From the NCBI GenBank assembly GCA_025024175.1, contig QCXZ01000137.1, forward strand, positions 16,988,001 through 17,052,000: a stretch of DNA of 64,000 nucleotides, in the 5' to 3' direction. The notes below the pieces were generated by a model that searched no databases, had not been told where the DNA came from, and saw only the letters and a list, made by a program, of their open reading frames with translations. Shown in pieces: positions 38,792 to 49,204 of this stretch (position 1 is its first letter; every line of letters starts with the position of its first letter). The stretch comes from Rhyzopertha dominica (taxonomy: Eukaryota > Arthropoda > Insecta > Coleoptera > Bostrichidae). Position numbers and translations under genes: made by a program.

Positions 38792-38930
38792 GTTTGAACT
38801 TGTGTCAGGCAAATTTTGAGGTTCTGCGTCTTTGACAAAGATTACAGTTGTAATTGAAACGTCAGACTATTAATTTTTTGTCAGTGTTTTTCAAGAGACA
38901 GCGATCTATCCGACAAAATATTATCTTATT
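38792..38930 (+). repeat. PLE right inverted arm
   Basis: On the plus strand it contains GTCT, a TTGACAAA core-like stretch, a GATTAC...GTAATT hairpin, GAAACGTC and AGAC. GTCT and AGAC can pair as a stem I. Related words occur in all four other arms or fragments in the window. Confidence 0.85.
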
Positions 38931-38944
38931 ACACTGCTAGAAAT

Positions 38945-39895
38945 ATCCATCGTTAACATGTGCAGCAAATAAAAAATAATTGCAATATAGAGTTAATATA
39001 GAGAGTAGGACTTGTTGGAAAGCAATGACAACGTAATAATCAACATACATAATAATATCAGAAGTCCCCAGCAAAAACTAGACTCAGAATGTGCCTTGTC
39101 AGGTATTGCATTGTACAGAGATGATCGCGCCTGAAGATGTAGATGTGACGCCATCATCTTTAGGTTAGGTCTCTTACATATTTCAATGAAAAATTACAAG
39201 AAATAATAAAGAACTTAGCTTAATGGAAGGCTTATGTGGTAGTACGCATTAAATGGTAACACAAAACGGATTTTCACTGAAGCACTGAAGCTTAATGTTT
39301 ACATATAAGCCCAACACGAAAACACAGCGCAACAACACCGTCAACAGCTAAAGATGAAGAAATCGTCCCCACCCACTTTACTTTAAGGTTGTTGTATGAA
39401 CAAAAACGATAATCATTGTGAATATATGGTATAGTCACAAATACCATACACATGAAATATTCATAATAATATTCAATATGGAATAAAAACGCACTGTAAA
39501 GGCGCTAACTATATTTTACAGACACTTTAAACATAAAACCGCCGGGGTTGGGAATATATATTTTTAACACTAGCGTATGGTACTATCAACACAGTACCAT
39601 TTTTCTCAGTGGATGGATTCCATAATCTGTTATTAAGGGTGATATACGTACCTTGCTACGCCTCAGGCCTTTGTTTACTATTTTTTTTCGTCACATTTTA
39701 CCCTTTCTTCGGATCAATTCATCCCCATAGATCGTAGCATATTGCCAACTTTGCTTCCTTTTTTTGTCATGTAAATTGTCAAAACTGTAACTTTCTTCCA
39801 AGAGCGTTAAAACTTTTAAAGGCCCTTAGATTGGGCTACCAAATGTTACAGCATACACTCTTTATTCATACTCGCTTAACAATATCACAGAACAG
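38945..39895. other. AT-rich DNA, no gene seen
   Basis: Nothing recognised. Confidence 0.4.
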
Positions 39896-39899
39896 TTCG

Positions 39900-40335
39900 T
39901 AAGAAAGACTACAAAGGCGTCGCACCCCTGATGTTTGGCAGCACCGGTGGCTCGAGTGCGTGTACGCCATTCCCCTAATTACCCACGGCTAATTTCGTGG
40001 GCAGCAGTTAATGGGTGGAATTCAGCTCCGTGACGGAGTATTGCTGGCAAGTAGCGCTACGACTAATCCGTGCTATCTATTAGAAACCGACAATGCAAGC
40101 GATTCGGCATTCCGGCTCGTTAGAAACCGCACCGTTAACGGATTACTCGATTTACTGCAAGGAAATTTACAACTACTTAGGACGTTGTGGTCTAAATCGA
40201 CGCTGAAGTCTGTATTGCCTTGGAGACGTTAATTTCAAGAGGTCATAGATGCGCTCGTCGGGGTACCTGCCCGATTAATTAATTTCAGGTAGCGATCGCG
40301 TGTACGAACCGCTGATGCAGTAAATGATAATATTC
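39900..40335. promoter_or_regulatory. Enhancer-like island with clustered TAAT and AACCGC words
   Basis: A sharply bounded block of balanced composition includes CTAATTACC, GGCTAATTTC and GATTAATTAATTTC (homeodomain-like) and two TTAGAAACCG words, one reading AAACCGCA (Runt-like). The 73-codon frame at 40011-40232 covers only part of it and has no known motif. Regulatory function is inferred from composition and clustering only. Confidence 0.33.
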
Positions 40336-40529
40336 ATATTTTGACTATAATGTACGAACGCTGTACTGGATCAGGGAGGAGACAAAGTTGCTAATTCTAA
40401 TGAGTGCTCTGTTGATGTAGCTGACCCTTAAACTTAAAAAAAACTGTAAATAAGAAAAGTTGTTTTGGGCTACTATTAATTACTGCAATTACTAGGACTA
40501 ATAAAAGAATTTACCACCAAGCCACATGA

Positions 40530-40880
40530 AAATGAACATATTGAACGTTGCTGTACATAACCTGTCTGATTTTCGTGGTCATCACATTTCCACCTTATTT
40601 TTAACAGTTGTAAATGACATGTGTGCTCCTATGTTGTTACGTTATACGAGTACTATCATAGGGTTTGATAGGATCAATCATAAATTGATGATAACAATAC
40701 TGCACCATACAGGCTTTACCTACAATGCAATGATATTTATGACTTATTATCTTGGGAGATAGAACTCAAATGGTTAAGCTTAATGGGATGATATCAAATT
40801 ATCTTCTTTACTGCATGAACCGAATCTGGTTTCAGAAAAGAACATTTATTATAGTTAACAACAAGTAACGCTTAAGTCCG
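40530..40880 (+). pseudogene. Fragment of a Jockey-like non-LTR reverse transcriptase
   Basis: The plus frame at 40526-40762 reads SDFRGHHISTLFLTVVNDM, like 'GFR..HST..AL..VV.D' before RT motif A. It then gives GFDRINHKLMITILHHTGF, like the 'AFD.INH.LL...L...GF' motif that holds the first catalytic Asp, and then MTYYLGR. In the next frame it continues TQMVKLNGMISN, as Jockey RTs do before the GVPQGS motif. The YADD box is not recognisable downstream. Stops and a frameshift show it is dead. Confidence 0.6.
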
Positions 40881-40884
40881 TTTG

Positions 40885-43260
40885 TGTCAATAATTGTAAG
40901 TATTAAGCATTTAGAATCTACAAATGCAGAAATCTACAGATGACAACTTTTTGTCTTCATACCAATCGCGTTTGTTCTATTTTTTTTGGAATTGCTGATG
41001 CTCAACAAATGCTTAGTTCAGTATGAAGTAATGCTAATGTTAAAGCAAAAGCCTGCTTTGTAAAGAGACGACATTAACAGTGGCAATCCTCAAACAAGTA
41101 ATATAAATTCTGTGATCATGCTGTTTAATTGAAATGGTGCGCCCACCGGAGACTGAACGAAACCAAATTTTAATAATGTTAGATTATGGCGGTGGACTGC
41201 AAGCATTTGTATTTAAAGATGTTTTTCTTTCTAATTATAAATATTCCTAAATCATGAAATGTAGAGACCGAGGTCACTCCATTTTCCAATGGCCTCATTA
41301 TCATTGTCTATGTCAAATGACATAATTGCTGAATTCCTCAGATAATAAAGGTTGAAATGACAGTATGACAGTTGTATTAAAAAAAGAAACATATAATTAC
41401 GGTAACAGACTACCTTGTTTCAGTCATCTATAAATAAATCTCTTTTTAAATGTTAAGCTGCCTGTTTCAGCGTTTATTCAGATTTTTGCAAGTAACAATA
41501 ATTTTAAATTTTATGTATTACTTTAGCTACGCTCTGCATATTTCAAACTACTAAATTTATTTCTCAGTACAATACTTCGCTATGGTGCTCCACCTGGTGC
41601 TAGTAGCGGTACTTCGTCAGTAAATAATGCAGAATTGGATTTAGGCATTTTATTAGATATGTACGCAATAAACTTGTAGTATTTGCATAGATGCCTTGTT
41701 TTTTATGTAATTTGCCTATAAATTGTTTTACAACATTTCTTAATAATGATTAGGTATTACATATTTAAAATTATTTCGTTTCACAGACATGCTTGGAAGC
41801 TACTAACTGAGGACACAAAACTATCGATTAATTATAAAAGGTCTTGGTCACATCAAATCAATAATTATTTTATTCACAGATTGCCTAATTTTTATTTTCT
41901 CTACACTATAGTAACGTAACAATAAATTGTTACATTTAAGTCACTGTGAATTAGAGAAACGAATAAAAGCGCAAATATTAAGCTCTTAGCAATATATAAA
42001 TTGGGTAAAGTATGTTACGCGACACAAAACGGTTTTGTAGCAATCGCCAATGTCGCGCAACAAAAAGGGGCAAAGAAAAAAATAATAGATCAATGAGCTT
42101 GGCAGTTCGAAATTAATCCGCACACGAAAGACTAGTTGCTAAACAGCACCCACTAACACAGCGTAGAGGGGGGTGGGTTAAATAACCAAATAACAGAATT
42201 TACTAGAGCAAAGGACGCCACCCGCTTTCTCACAACCGCTCAGCAACAGATATTTAAATAAAGCGGGAAATACAGTAGCTTAAAGTGGGATGATTAAACC
42301 ACACTTACTGCTTCACTCAAGACTATTGATTATAATTGGAAAACCAAAATAAATAATACATGTCATTTAAATACGGAATACAATTTTGTATGAGACGCAG
42401 ACAATATTAAAGTATACTTTGGTACCAGGTATAGCTTATACGAGGCGTACAAGATTTTACCTTTGGTTTATAGATAAACCCCAAACTACGGCACGCATTT
42501 ACCCAAGTATAGAACGGTAGGTATGAACCAGTCAGCTATTATAAATTCTTATCTGGCTGTCCGATCGGCTGCGTCACAGGGCTGCTGTTACATAGCTGAC
42601 CAGGCGGTGTTGTTCCAACGGTAAGGTAGATCGGCTCACAACCCCCTTGACGTCGTGCAAATGGTAAACCAAAGCCTCTACTGCTACTGTCAGATGGTGG
42701 GTCAGTCTCTCAAAGATACCGTAGATCGGCGGTTTTTAACGTAACGACCAGGATAAGCAAGGTACAACCCAAATATAAGATAGGGGACCTTCGGATGTTA
42801 TGCGGCCTTATGTGGATTGGCGAAACAATGGTGATTATCGCTTAGAATGGAGAATGTGTGTAACGCAACTGCTTCCACGATATCCCACAAGTGGCTTGGT
42901 TCAATAAACACACCAGGAAACGTTTATTGCCACCAAAATTGCAGAAAACAAGGGCTACACTTATAATAAATCCGACTTATGACGTTTACGACTCAAAACT
43001 AAAAATTTGAAAACCACTATGGAAACCAATGGAAGGCCGGCAAATGCTTCTAGATGAAAATAAACATTCGCCCAGATAATGTCACCTTTGGGTTTGTGAA
43101 AACCAAACCAGCTGTTTAACATGGCATTTGAATATTATGTAGGCGACGATTTCCAAACCACTAATTTAAACAATAAACCTGATATTCGAAAAATGAACCG
43201 TAACAAGTAATAAATTGATTGATTAGATTATACCCGAAGATCCATTAAACATGTATATAT
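40885..43260. other. No gene supported
   Basis: The block 42480-42900 is richer in G+C than its flanks but carries no recognisable frame or motif. The rest is AT-rich. Confidence 0.35.
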
Positions 43261-43264
43261 TACT

Positions 43265-43565
43265 TTCTTGGGCGACTTCAAATTAGTCAAATCATTCACG
43301 CGTGGCTGTAAAACTAGTCCCGGCCACCAGGCATCTTTGCCCTCAGGAACTAATTGTCGCAACAGTAATACCGGTAACAAATATCATTGTGAAAAGTTTT
43401 TAATATGCGCGCCACTGCAGCAATGCCTATCTTCAAACAAACGAGCACACTTTCCGCTGACTCGTAAGCAAATCCGAGTTGCAAAGCACGAAAGCTCTCG
43501 ATTGCAGGATGCCCGTACACAATTACCATCGATATCGCTCGAATTAAGCGAAGTTTCTTAATTAA
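43265..43565. promoter_or_regulatory. Enhancer-like island; 97-codon frame of doubtful meaning
   Basis: Composition is balanced and the plus strand is open for 97 codons (43268-43561). The product is Ser/Arg-rich with no domain, and no start context or splice sites support it. ATCGATATCG (about 43529) resembles a DREF-type site. A non-coding conserved element is more likely than a gene. Confidence 0.27.
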
Positions 43566-43929
43566 TGTAGACTTGAACTATGGCGTACCCTGCAAATATT
43601 AACAGAATAATAATAGTACGCAAGACTCGGCTAACAGCATGAACCGGAGTACTCGGGTTAATTTGCAAGTTTGCTGCCCACCAACTGGGATGTTCTGCTT
43701 GCAGTTTAATAACATTAAAATTGTGTACTAAACAAAGAACTTTTTGTAGTACATGAACGTAATAAAATATGCAAAGTTCTGCATAGGGTAAATTTAACGC
43801 TTCTACGTTAAGTTTTCTCCCTTCCGGTGGTTCCAAATTTCTAAAAAGGAATAAATTATGCTATTTTTGACCACGTTCAAGTTCACTAAACTAAAGCGTA
43901 CGAAGTTGTTTTAACTTAAATAATAGCCG

Positions 43930-44505
43930 TATAGATACATAGATAGATATTTATTGTGTCATATACATCCATAATTCTACTCGTCACCGTTTAAGATATA
44001 TATTGTGTAATTAGAGTATAAATATTTTATGTATTATACGCCAATAGTATAAAAAAATATATCACATGTCACTGAAATCATTATGTATAAATTCGTCTAT
44101 CGAGTAGAAAGCCTTAAGCAACAACAAATAAAAGAATAAATCCAAGCGAAAAGCGGTTTAAAAAAACGGCAATGCATTAAATATTCTTATGCAATACTAG
44201 TTGAAACCATGTTTTGTTCGTGTTAATTTTAGTAGATTAATACACATATGGTTACTTCTTGTATCATAGTTATAATAAGAGTTATTTAATTCGTAAGTCT
44301 CTATTCTCTATTAAGTTGTCTAAGTATTTAAATATATAGGATAGTTATTTTTAGGGAAATATTGTTTACAGTCATCCCTGTACGCTCTGTACGCCATTAT
44401 TAGGATTGCCTTTCTCTGAAGTTTGAATAATCTGATAGAGGAATAACTATGGCCCCAAAACTCTCCAGCATAAGCATATGCGATTACAATTTAATTACCA
44501 TCATC
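43930..44505 (-). pseudogene. 3' part of a Jockey-like non-LTR retrotransposon
   Basis: The minus strand encodes AYAGEFWGHSYSSIRLFKLQ and then RKAILIMAYRAYRDDCKQYF without interruption (about 44480-44350). These match the segment after the RT palm in Jockey-superfamily elements ('YG..FWG.S.....F.LQK...R.M......CK..F'). Further on, with stops and frame changes, come YNYDTR and RIFNALP, which also belong to that C-terminal block in that order. The minus strand ends in AATAAA followed by TATC/TATG units (about 43937-43962), the kind of simple tail these elements have. The upstream half of the RT is missing; instead a sequence from the endonuclease region adjoins in the opposite orientation. Confidence 0.7.
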
Positions 44506-44508
44506 CTA

Positions 44509-44920
44509 AATCGTTCTCAATTCGGTAACTTTGATGTTTTCGTGGAAACTCTAAGTAAAATGTTAGATAAAATAAAGTGTAACAAGCAAAACAAGAACAA
44601 AATAATTATCTTCTTCAGCTGATAGATTTACTAGCATCATATAATTTGCACCCATATGTAGACTTTCTCACAAGAAAGTTGGATCCATGTTTGTAATGTA
44701 TGTGAAATTGAATTAAAGTGATATCTCGAATATTAGATACAGAAAAATTACGCCAATTATAAACCTGGGTAAATTGCAAGTCTTTAATGGGATTAATGAA
44801 CTAAACTGGGACTTTATATCCACGGACATTGATTCAAACCACAAATACAATGCTTATTATTAATATATTGTAAATTTTCAGTCTGCTTTTCCTGAAAAAC
44901 AGATCAGATGCCACACCACA
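44509..44920 (+). pseudogene. Inverted endonuclease segment of the same non-LTR element class
   Basis: On the plus strand, GNFDVFVETLSKMLDKIK then NKIIIF matches the APE-like endonuclease segment before the 'GDFN' motif, which is deleted. QLIDLLASYNLHPYVDFLTR fits the block just after it. Near 44765-44890, in another frame, INELNWDF and later FPEKQ fit the linker between endonuclease and RT. The fragment abuts the RT 3' part head to head, with the two 5' sides together, which is the arrangement expected of a 5' inversion made during target-primed reverse transcription. Confidence 0.62.
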
Positions 44921-44924
44921 AATC

Positions 44925-45830
44925 ACGAGTCTCCATTAGAGTTTTTCCATGTAAATTACGTGCTACTGTTCTAATCAACAATTCAACTTGTCTTGAAAGC
45001 CTCTCTGGCAAGCCCTAGGAAATAATAATTCCTGGAAACGCACCATTTTCATAACGGTATCTACCTGCCATTCATTTTATTCTCCCTCGTAAAAAATTAA
45101 TTAAGCTCAGTCAGTAATATCAGAAGTGGGATGCATAAAACTGCCGCCCCCTGCATTCTCGTAATTGAAATGTTCTTGATTCGTTTTTATTGTTTGCCGA
45201 CGTCGGAAGGGCTTCTCATTATGAAATGTAGTATGGAACCCAGGACGCTAATTTGACAGTGAGTGGCAGCTAGAATTGGTTGGCAACCCTTAGATTCAGT
45301 CTAAGGAGTATAATCATTATGTCTGAGCTGAAAAAGATTTTAGTGAAAGATTTATTACGTTAGTTTAATGTTCGGTATAAATTATTCATGCTTTCATGGA
45401 ATTTTGTGGTATTTGTCAAATTTCTTTGTTCTAATACATCTCAGCTGTGGTCTCTGCACAGTGCGAATTATAATTTATGTACACTATAGCTGATAAGTGT
45501 GCAAAAGCAATATTTGTTGATTCTTTTGTATTTTCTTGGCAAGAAAATATATGCCATTCAGTATAAAAGTCTTATGAACTTTTCCGCTTATTTAGCTCCT
45601 TTGACAAACTTTTTATGTTGTGGTAATGGCTAAAAAGGCTAAACTAAGCTTATGTCCTGCTATCAGTACAATTAAAGTCCTTTAGGGGGAACTTGTAAAT
45701 AATTTCTTTATGGCTCTAGAACGGTAAGAGCACAAACTGTTGCACTGACTTAGAATGAGTTTTTTTAGAATTCGATTTAAATTTTGGACTAAGTACACTC
45801 AAATTAAATAAAAGAAAAAAATGTAATTTT
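44925..45830. other. AT-rich DNA, no gene seen
   Basis: Nothing recognised. Confidence 0.4.
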
Positions 45831-45846
45831 AAATTTATTCATTGAT

Positions 45847-46504
45847 ACGAGGGTGAATGCTTTCAGCGTCCATAAATTAAGATAATATTTTGTCGGATAG
45901 ATCGCTGTCTCTTGAAAACACTGACAAAAAATTAATAGTCTGACGTTTCGATTACACCTGTAATCTTTGTCAAAGACGAAGAACTTCAAAATTTACCTGA
46001 CACAAGTTCAAACAAAATTTTGAAGGTAAATAAACAAATCACCAAGGATGCGAGACGTCATAGAAGCAACGTGCCAACCTGATAAAAAAGGAACCTAACG
46101 ATGAAAAAGGAACTACCTACCTACTAGATATACACGAACTACTTGATAAAAGATAACTACAAAATAGCCTTCCAAATGTCACCTAACTCATAATTTCCAC
46201 AATCCCTATTAAAATTATTAGTATTCCTACAAATTTCTATAGCTTCTTTTATTAGACGTTTGTGATAATATTTTTCTCTATGTAAAATTTTTGTTTTATC
46301 AAAATCAATCATGTGTTGTTTCTATGACGTCTCGCATCCTTGGTGATTTGTTTATTTACCTTCAAAATTTAGTTTGAACTTGTGTCAGGCAAATTTTGAG
46401 GTTCTTCGTCTTTGACAAAGATTACAGGTGTAATCGAAACGTCAGACTATTAATTTTTTGTCAGTGTTTTCAAGAGACAGCGATCTACCCGACAAAATAT
46501 TATC
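45847..46504 (-). mobile_element. Internally deleted foldback derivative of the Penelope-like element
   Basis: This 658-bp copy starts with the same ACGAGGGTGAATGC tail as the element at 36253 and ends with the same arm. Thirteen-base direct repeats TTTATTCATTGAT flank it (45834-45846 and 46505-46517). It keeps the sequence equivalent to 36425-36727, including the last 50 or so codons of the PLE frame (46170-46315), and has lost everything upstream. Its arms are longer than in the full element: the right arm begins near 46317 and mirrors 45870-46068, so about 50 extra bases of left-arm-adjacent sequence were copied in inverted form. It encodes no complete enzyme and would depend on one made elsewhere. 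Confidence 0.88.
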
Positions 46505-46544
46505 TTTATTCATTGATATTAAAATTAAATGTGCAGTTAGTACA

Positions 46545-47048
46545 TTAATTACAGAAATTGAATGTCTTCTGGATTTTGGTTTCAGGTGTATTTCTATTTA
46601 TAGTAAAATTAGCTATCATAGCCTGTGAAGTAGAAGCTGCAGTAGTAGGTAATGCATTTTTAACCCGAGTCATGCACACCTCTATTCTCCAGAAGAATGG
46701 ATTTAATTCTTGCTCGTGAAGTGTATGTATTACCCGTCTTTGCGAAATATTTAATTGAGGGGTGATTCTTCTGGTGTTGGTCGTTGCATCTTCTTCCAAT
46801 AGATCTAAAATATTTTTCACTTCTTCTATAGTTTGTCGAACAGCTTTTTCAAACGTTATTATAGCACTTGGAATAGATCCAGTCTCGCAAAATTTGTTAA
46901 AAACTCGAATAAATACGTTTTTGTCAGGAGCCTTCTCACGTGGAAAACGTCGTCGATATTCTTCTACAGCAGCTGTGGCATTGTCATTACAAAAGTTATA
47001 AATAAAAACCATATTAGCATACTCTAAATTAGAAAAAAGCTTTGGCAT
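46545..47048 (-). CDS. DUF4817/HTH transposon protein without a catalytic domain
   Basis: A 167-codon frame with an ATG start at 47048. Residues about 8-57 (EYANMVFIYNFCNDNATAAV, then YRRRFPREKAPDKNVFIRVF and CETGSI) match the DUF4817 N-terminal domain of insect DDE transposons ('EY.DM..IYG...GNA..A...Y..R.P.R..PD...F...H..L.ETGS'). Residues about 70-115 are a second helix-turn-helix (TNTRRITPQLNISQRRVIHT, then LHEQELNPF). The family normally continues with a DDE domain of roughly 200 residues; here only about 50 residues follow and none of the acidic motifs is present. RIEVCMTRVKNAL might be the C-terminal 'R...CI...G.HF' end, which would mean an in-frame internal deletion. It could bind DNA but not cut it. 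The uninterrupted frame is notable in this decayed setting. Confidence 0.7.
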   Translation of the reverse strand: MPKLFSNLEYANMVFIYNFCNDNATAAVEEYRRRFPREKAPDKNVFIRVFNKFCETGSIPSAIITFEKAVRQTIEEVKNILDLLEEDATTNTRRITPQLNISQRRVIHTLHEQELNPFFWRIEVCMTRVKNALPTTAASTSQAMIANFTINRNTPETKIQKTFNFCN

Positions 47049-47080
47049 TTTAAGAAAAAAATGCCACTGATGTTGAGAGT

Positions 47081-47873
47081 TATAGTTTGTGATTTGAAAG
47101 TTGAGCCCACGTCACGATTTCACCAATCAAGCACCGACAACTAATTTTATTGTTGTGCCGTTCGTGCTTGCGTTGCTTATATGGAGTGGCATTTAGGACA
47201 TACGTCTCCTGCGTATTAGACATACGTACCCGTTTCTCTCTCTTTCTAATAGTAGCTGTCATGATGTAGATGCTGCGCGAACTTATGTCGCCAACTAATG
47301 TCATTATTGACATTTCATCAGTGGCGTTGCATTATTATTTGTAGTGAGTGCCTCGTGGTTTATCTTGTGATTTTGCAAACATTTAAACATTGTGTAAGTT
47401 GGCGTACCTATAATATTAGTGTCTACAGTGTCACGAATTTATTTTATTTTAGTGGTGCAACGCGATATTTGGGCTTACGCTTTCCCATATTTAATTCGTA
47501 AGTATAAATATTTCGTTTGCTTTTTATGCATAATTTTTTAAATAGCAGGAAGTTTTTCGAGTCTTATTTCATATTTGTCGGTGTATGTAGTCTTTATGGA
47601 AGCGCACTTTTTTGGTCGCAGTAGGATGTCGGGCCGACGATTGACACAGATATAATAAATTTATTTTATGAATTGCTATAAAAATCAAAATTGTGGGGTA
47701 TAATATCCAGAGCTTGCCTCTTATACATGTACCACCAGCAATACACATTATGTATAATTTGTAGCCCGCTAAACAGCACGCCACTGAAAACATCTGACAG
47801 CGGCTTTCAATCGATTTGAACCATACACTTTAGATTTATGACGTGAGGCTCAACTTTCAAATCACAAACTATA
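47081..47873. mobile_element. TA-flanked MITE with about 34-bp inverted ends
   Basis: TATAGTTTGTGATTTGAAAG and the bases that follow at 47081-47114 are mirrored at 47839-47873 with a single indel. The ends fit a TA target duplication (47081-47082 and 47872-47873), so this is probably a Tc1/mariner-superfamily non-autonomous element of about 790 bp. Short frames inside have no motif. It lies 32 bp upstream of the ATG of the DUF4817 frame, but its left end points outward, so that frame is not part of it. Confidence 0.72.
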
Positions 47874-47879
47874 CAAACA

Positions 47880-48765
47880 GACTTAAGCTTTAAACAAGCA
47901 TGTTTTAATATGTATAACTATGGAAACAAACTTTGTATCCATACTTTTTCGAAGAAGATTAGATATTCATTATTTTTTTTTAATTTGGCTATAACTTGAA
48001 AACAAATAATAATCGGATACGAACATTTAAGGTCGTTTTCATTATTTTGATGTGCAGAATGCAGTCCTGGAGTTCGGTGCGATTCACCCGGTATGGAATA
48101 GTGGTACTGCTCACTGTGCCTTTACTAGGTAATTTGGCAATGCGGATAAGAAGTATTAAATAAAGCACGCACTTCTTCGAAAGATTGTTTATGGTCACCG
48201 TATCCCCGCATCATCAAAATGTCTGTGCACTCAGATTCTGCAGCTCTAGTGCCATTTTGGAAGTATTTAATGACTTTTAACAAGAATTTGACAGGTGCCA
48301 TGCCTCTATTTCAAATGTATGTTAATTCATTTTCAGCAGTTATTTTTTTTATTTTTTATCGTTTTTTGTGCATAAAAATATGTGATGTAGATATTATTCA
48401 AATGTAGCTTTATATTATGCCTATAAAAGTACAAAGTATATAACATAGTTGGGTGCTATTTCCTGTTAAGCCCAAAATGATAACAAATAAAAATTTCGTT
48501 ATAATTAAGTTTATTTTTCACTATATATCCACACCAAACTTCAAAGTAATTGTTTTTCAAATAACAAACTTATTCAGGGGTTCCGGAACACCGTCTACTA
48601 ATGATGTTGGAAAAAATCTTGTAGTCTGTCATCTGACTTTATTTCTTACTCATGTATGTTTTACACTACCGCGAACTAAAACAGGTGTTTTACGCATTTT
48701 TGTGACGAGCAGCCTTGGTTATTACTAACGAATTCATTCGGTGCCTCATAATATTCCGCGATGTC
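47880..48765. other. No gene supported
   Basis: The minus frame at 47989-48198 (PYRVNRTELQDCILHIK) reads like a coherent peptide, but I recognise no family. It may be the eroded end of another transposon. Confidence 0.35.
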
Positions 48766-48769
48766 TTTC

Positions 48770-49200
48770 TCCCAGGCATCTTTGCGAATATATTTAAATT
48801 TCGAGGCAGCTGGCGCCGCAATATTCGTAAAATGGGCGTGAAACTGGAGCACTTTGGTTTAAAATTCCTACGCGAGGGTCCCGCCGTCCTTTATCGAAAA
48901 AGTTGGATTTACTTTGCAAGTGAAAAGCTTATACGCGATGAAGTGATAAATTCATCGACAGCTGACACCCATTTTTCTCCTGAACGCGCCCTGTTCGCCA
49001 ACAAAATTCCAGATATGTTTAAATGGAAAATGAGATTTCGAAACTTCCCGGAATCAAATCAGAGTAGATCGAAATTGATGGGGTATCCGGTGTAGGCGAC
49101 GAACTGACGGAAGTAATGGGTTTTTTTGCCTCCAAAGAGTTAGGAATCAAGAGCTTCGCCATTTTCTGGAAAGTCGATGAACGATGGGAAATTTGAGGCA
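48770..49200. promoter_or_regulatory. Enhancer-like island; 126-codon frame of doubtful meaning
   Basis: A balanced-composition block that overlaps a plus frame (48715-49095, 126 codons) with no recognisable domain and no convincing start. The phrase AATATTCGTAAAAT occurs here (48821-48834) and also in the 11.6-12.1-kb island, which may be a shared binding site or chance. It is a candidate conserved non-coding element. Confidence 0.3.
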
Positions 49201-49204
49201 AATA

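Larger units (their letters stand above)
36253..38930 (-). mobile_element. Penelope-like element (PLE) with inverted arms and TSD
   Basis: The element contains one long RT/endonuclease frame. Near-perfect inverted arms, 36284-36423 and 38792-38930 (about 140 bp), enclose it, and the left side has a further 31-bp tail beginning ACGAGGGTGAATGC that recurs in the second copy at 45847. The direct repeat ACACTGCTAG flanks it (36243-36252 and 38931-38940; the preceding T also matches), a 10-11-bp target duplication. Inverted terminal repeats and target duplications of this size suit Penelope elements. The intact frame and clean flanks suggest fairly recent insertion. The arms carry a hammerhead-shaped motif with a degenerate core. 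Confidence 0.92.

Noticed and set aside
47989..48198. 69-codon minus frame containing PYRVNRTELQDC
   Set aside because: Reads like a coherent peptide, but I could not tie it to any protein family or transposon border.
48715..49095. 126-codon plus frame
   Set aside because: No recognisable domain and no start or splice support; better explained as a balanced-composition non-coding island.
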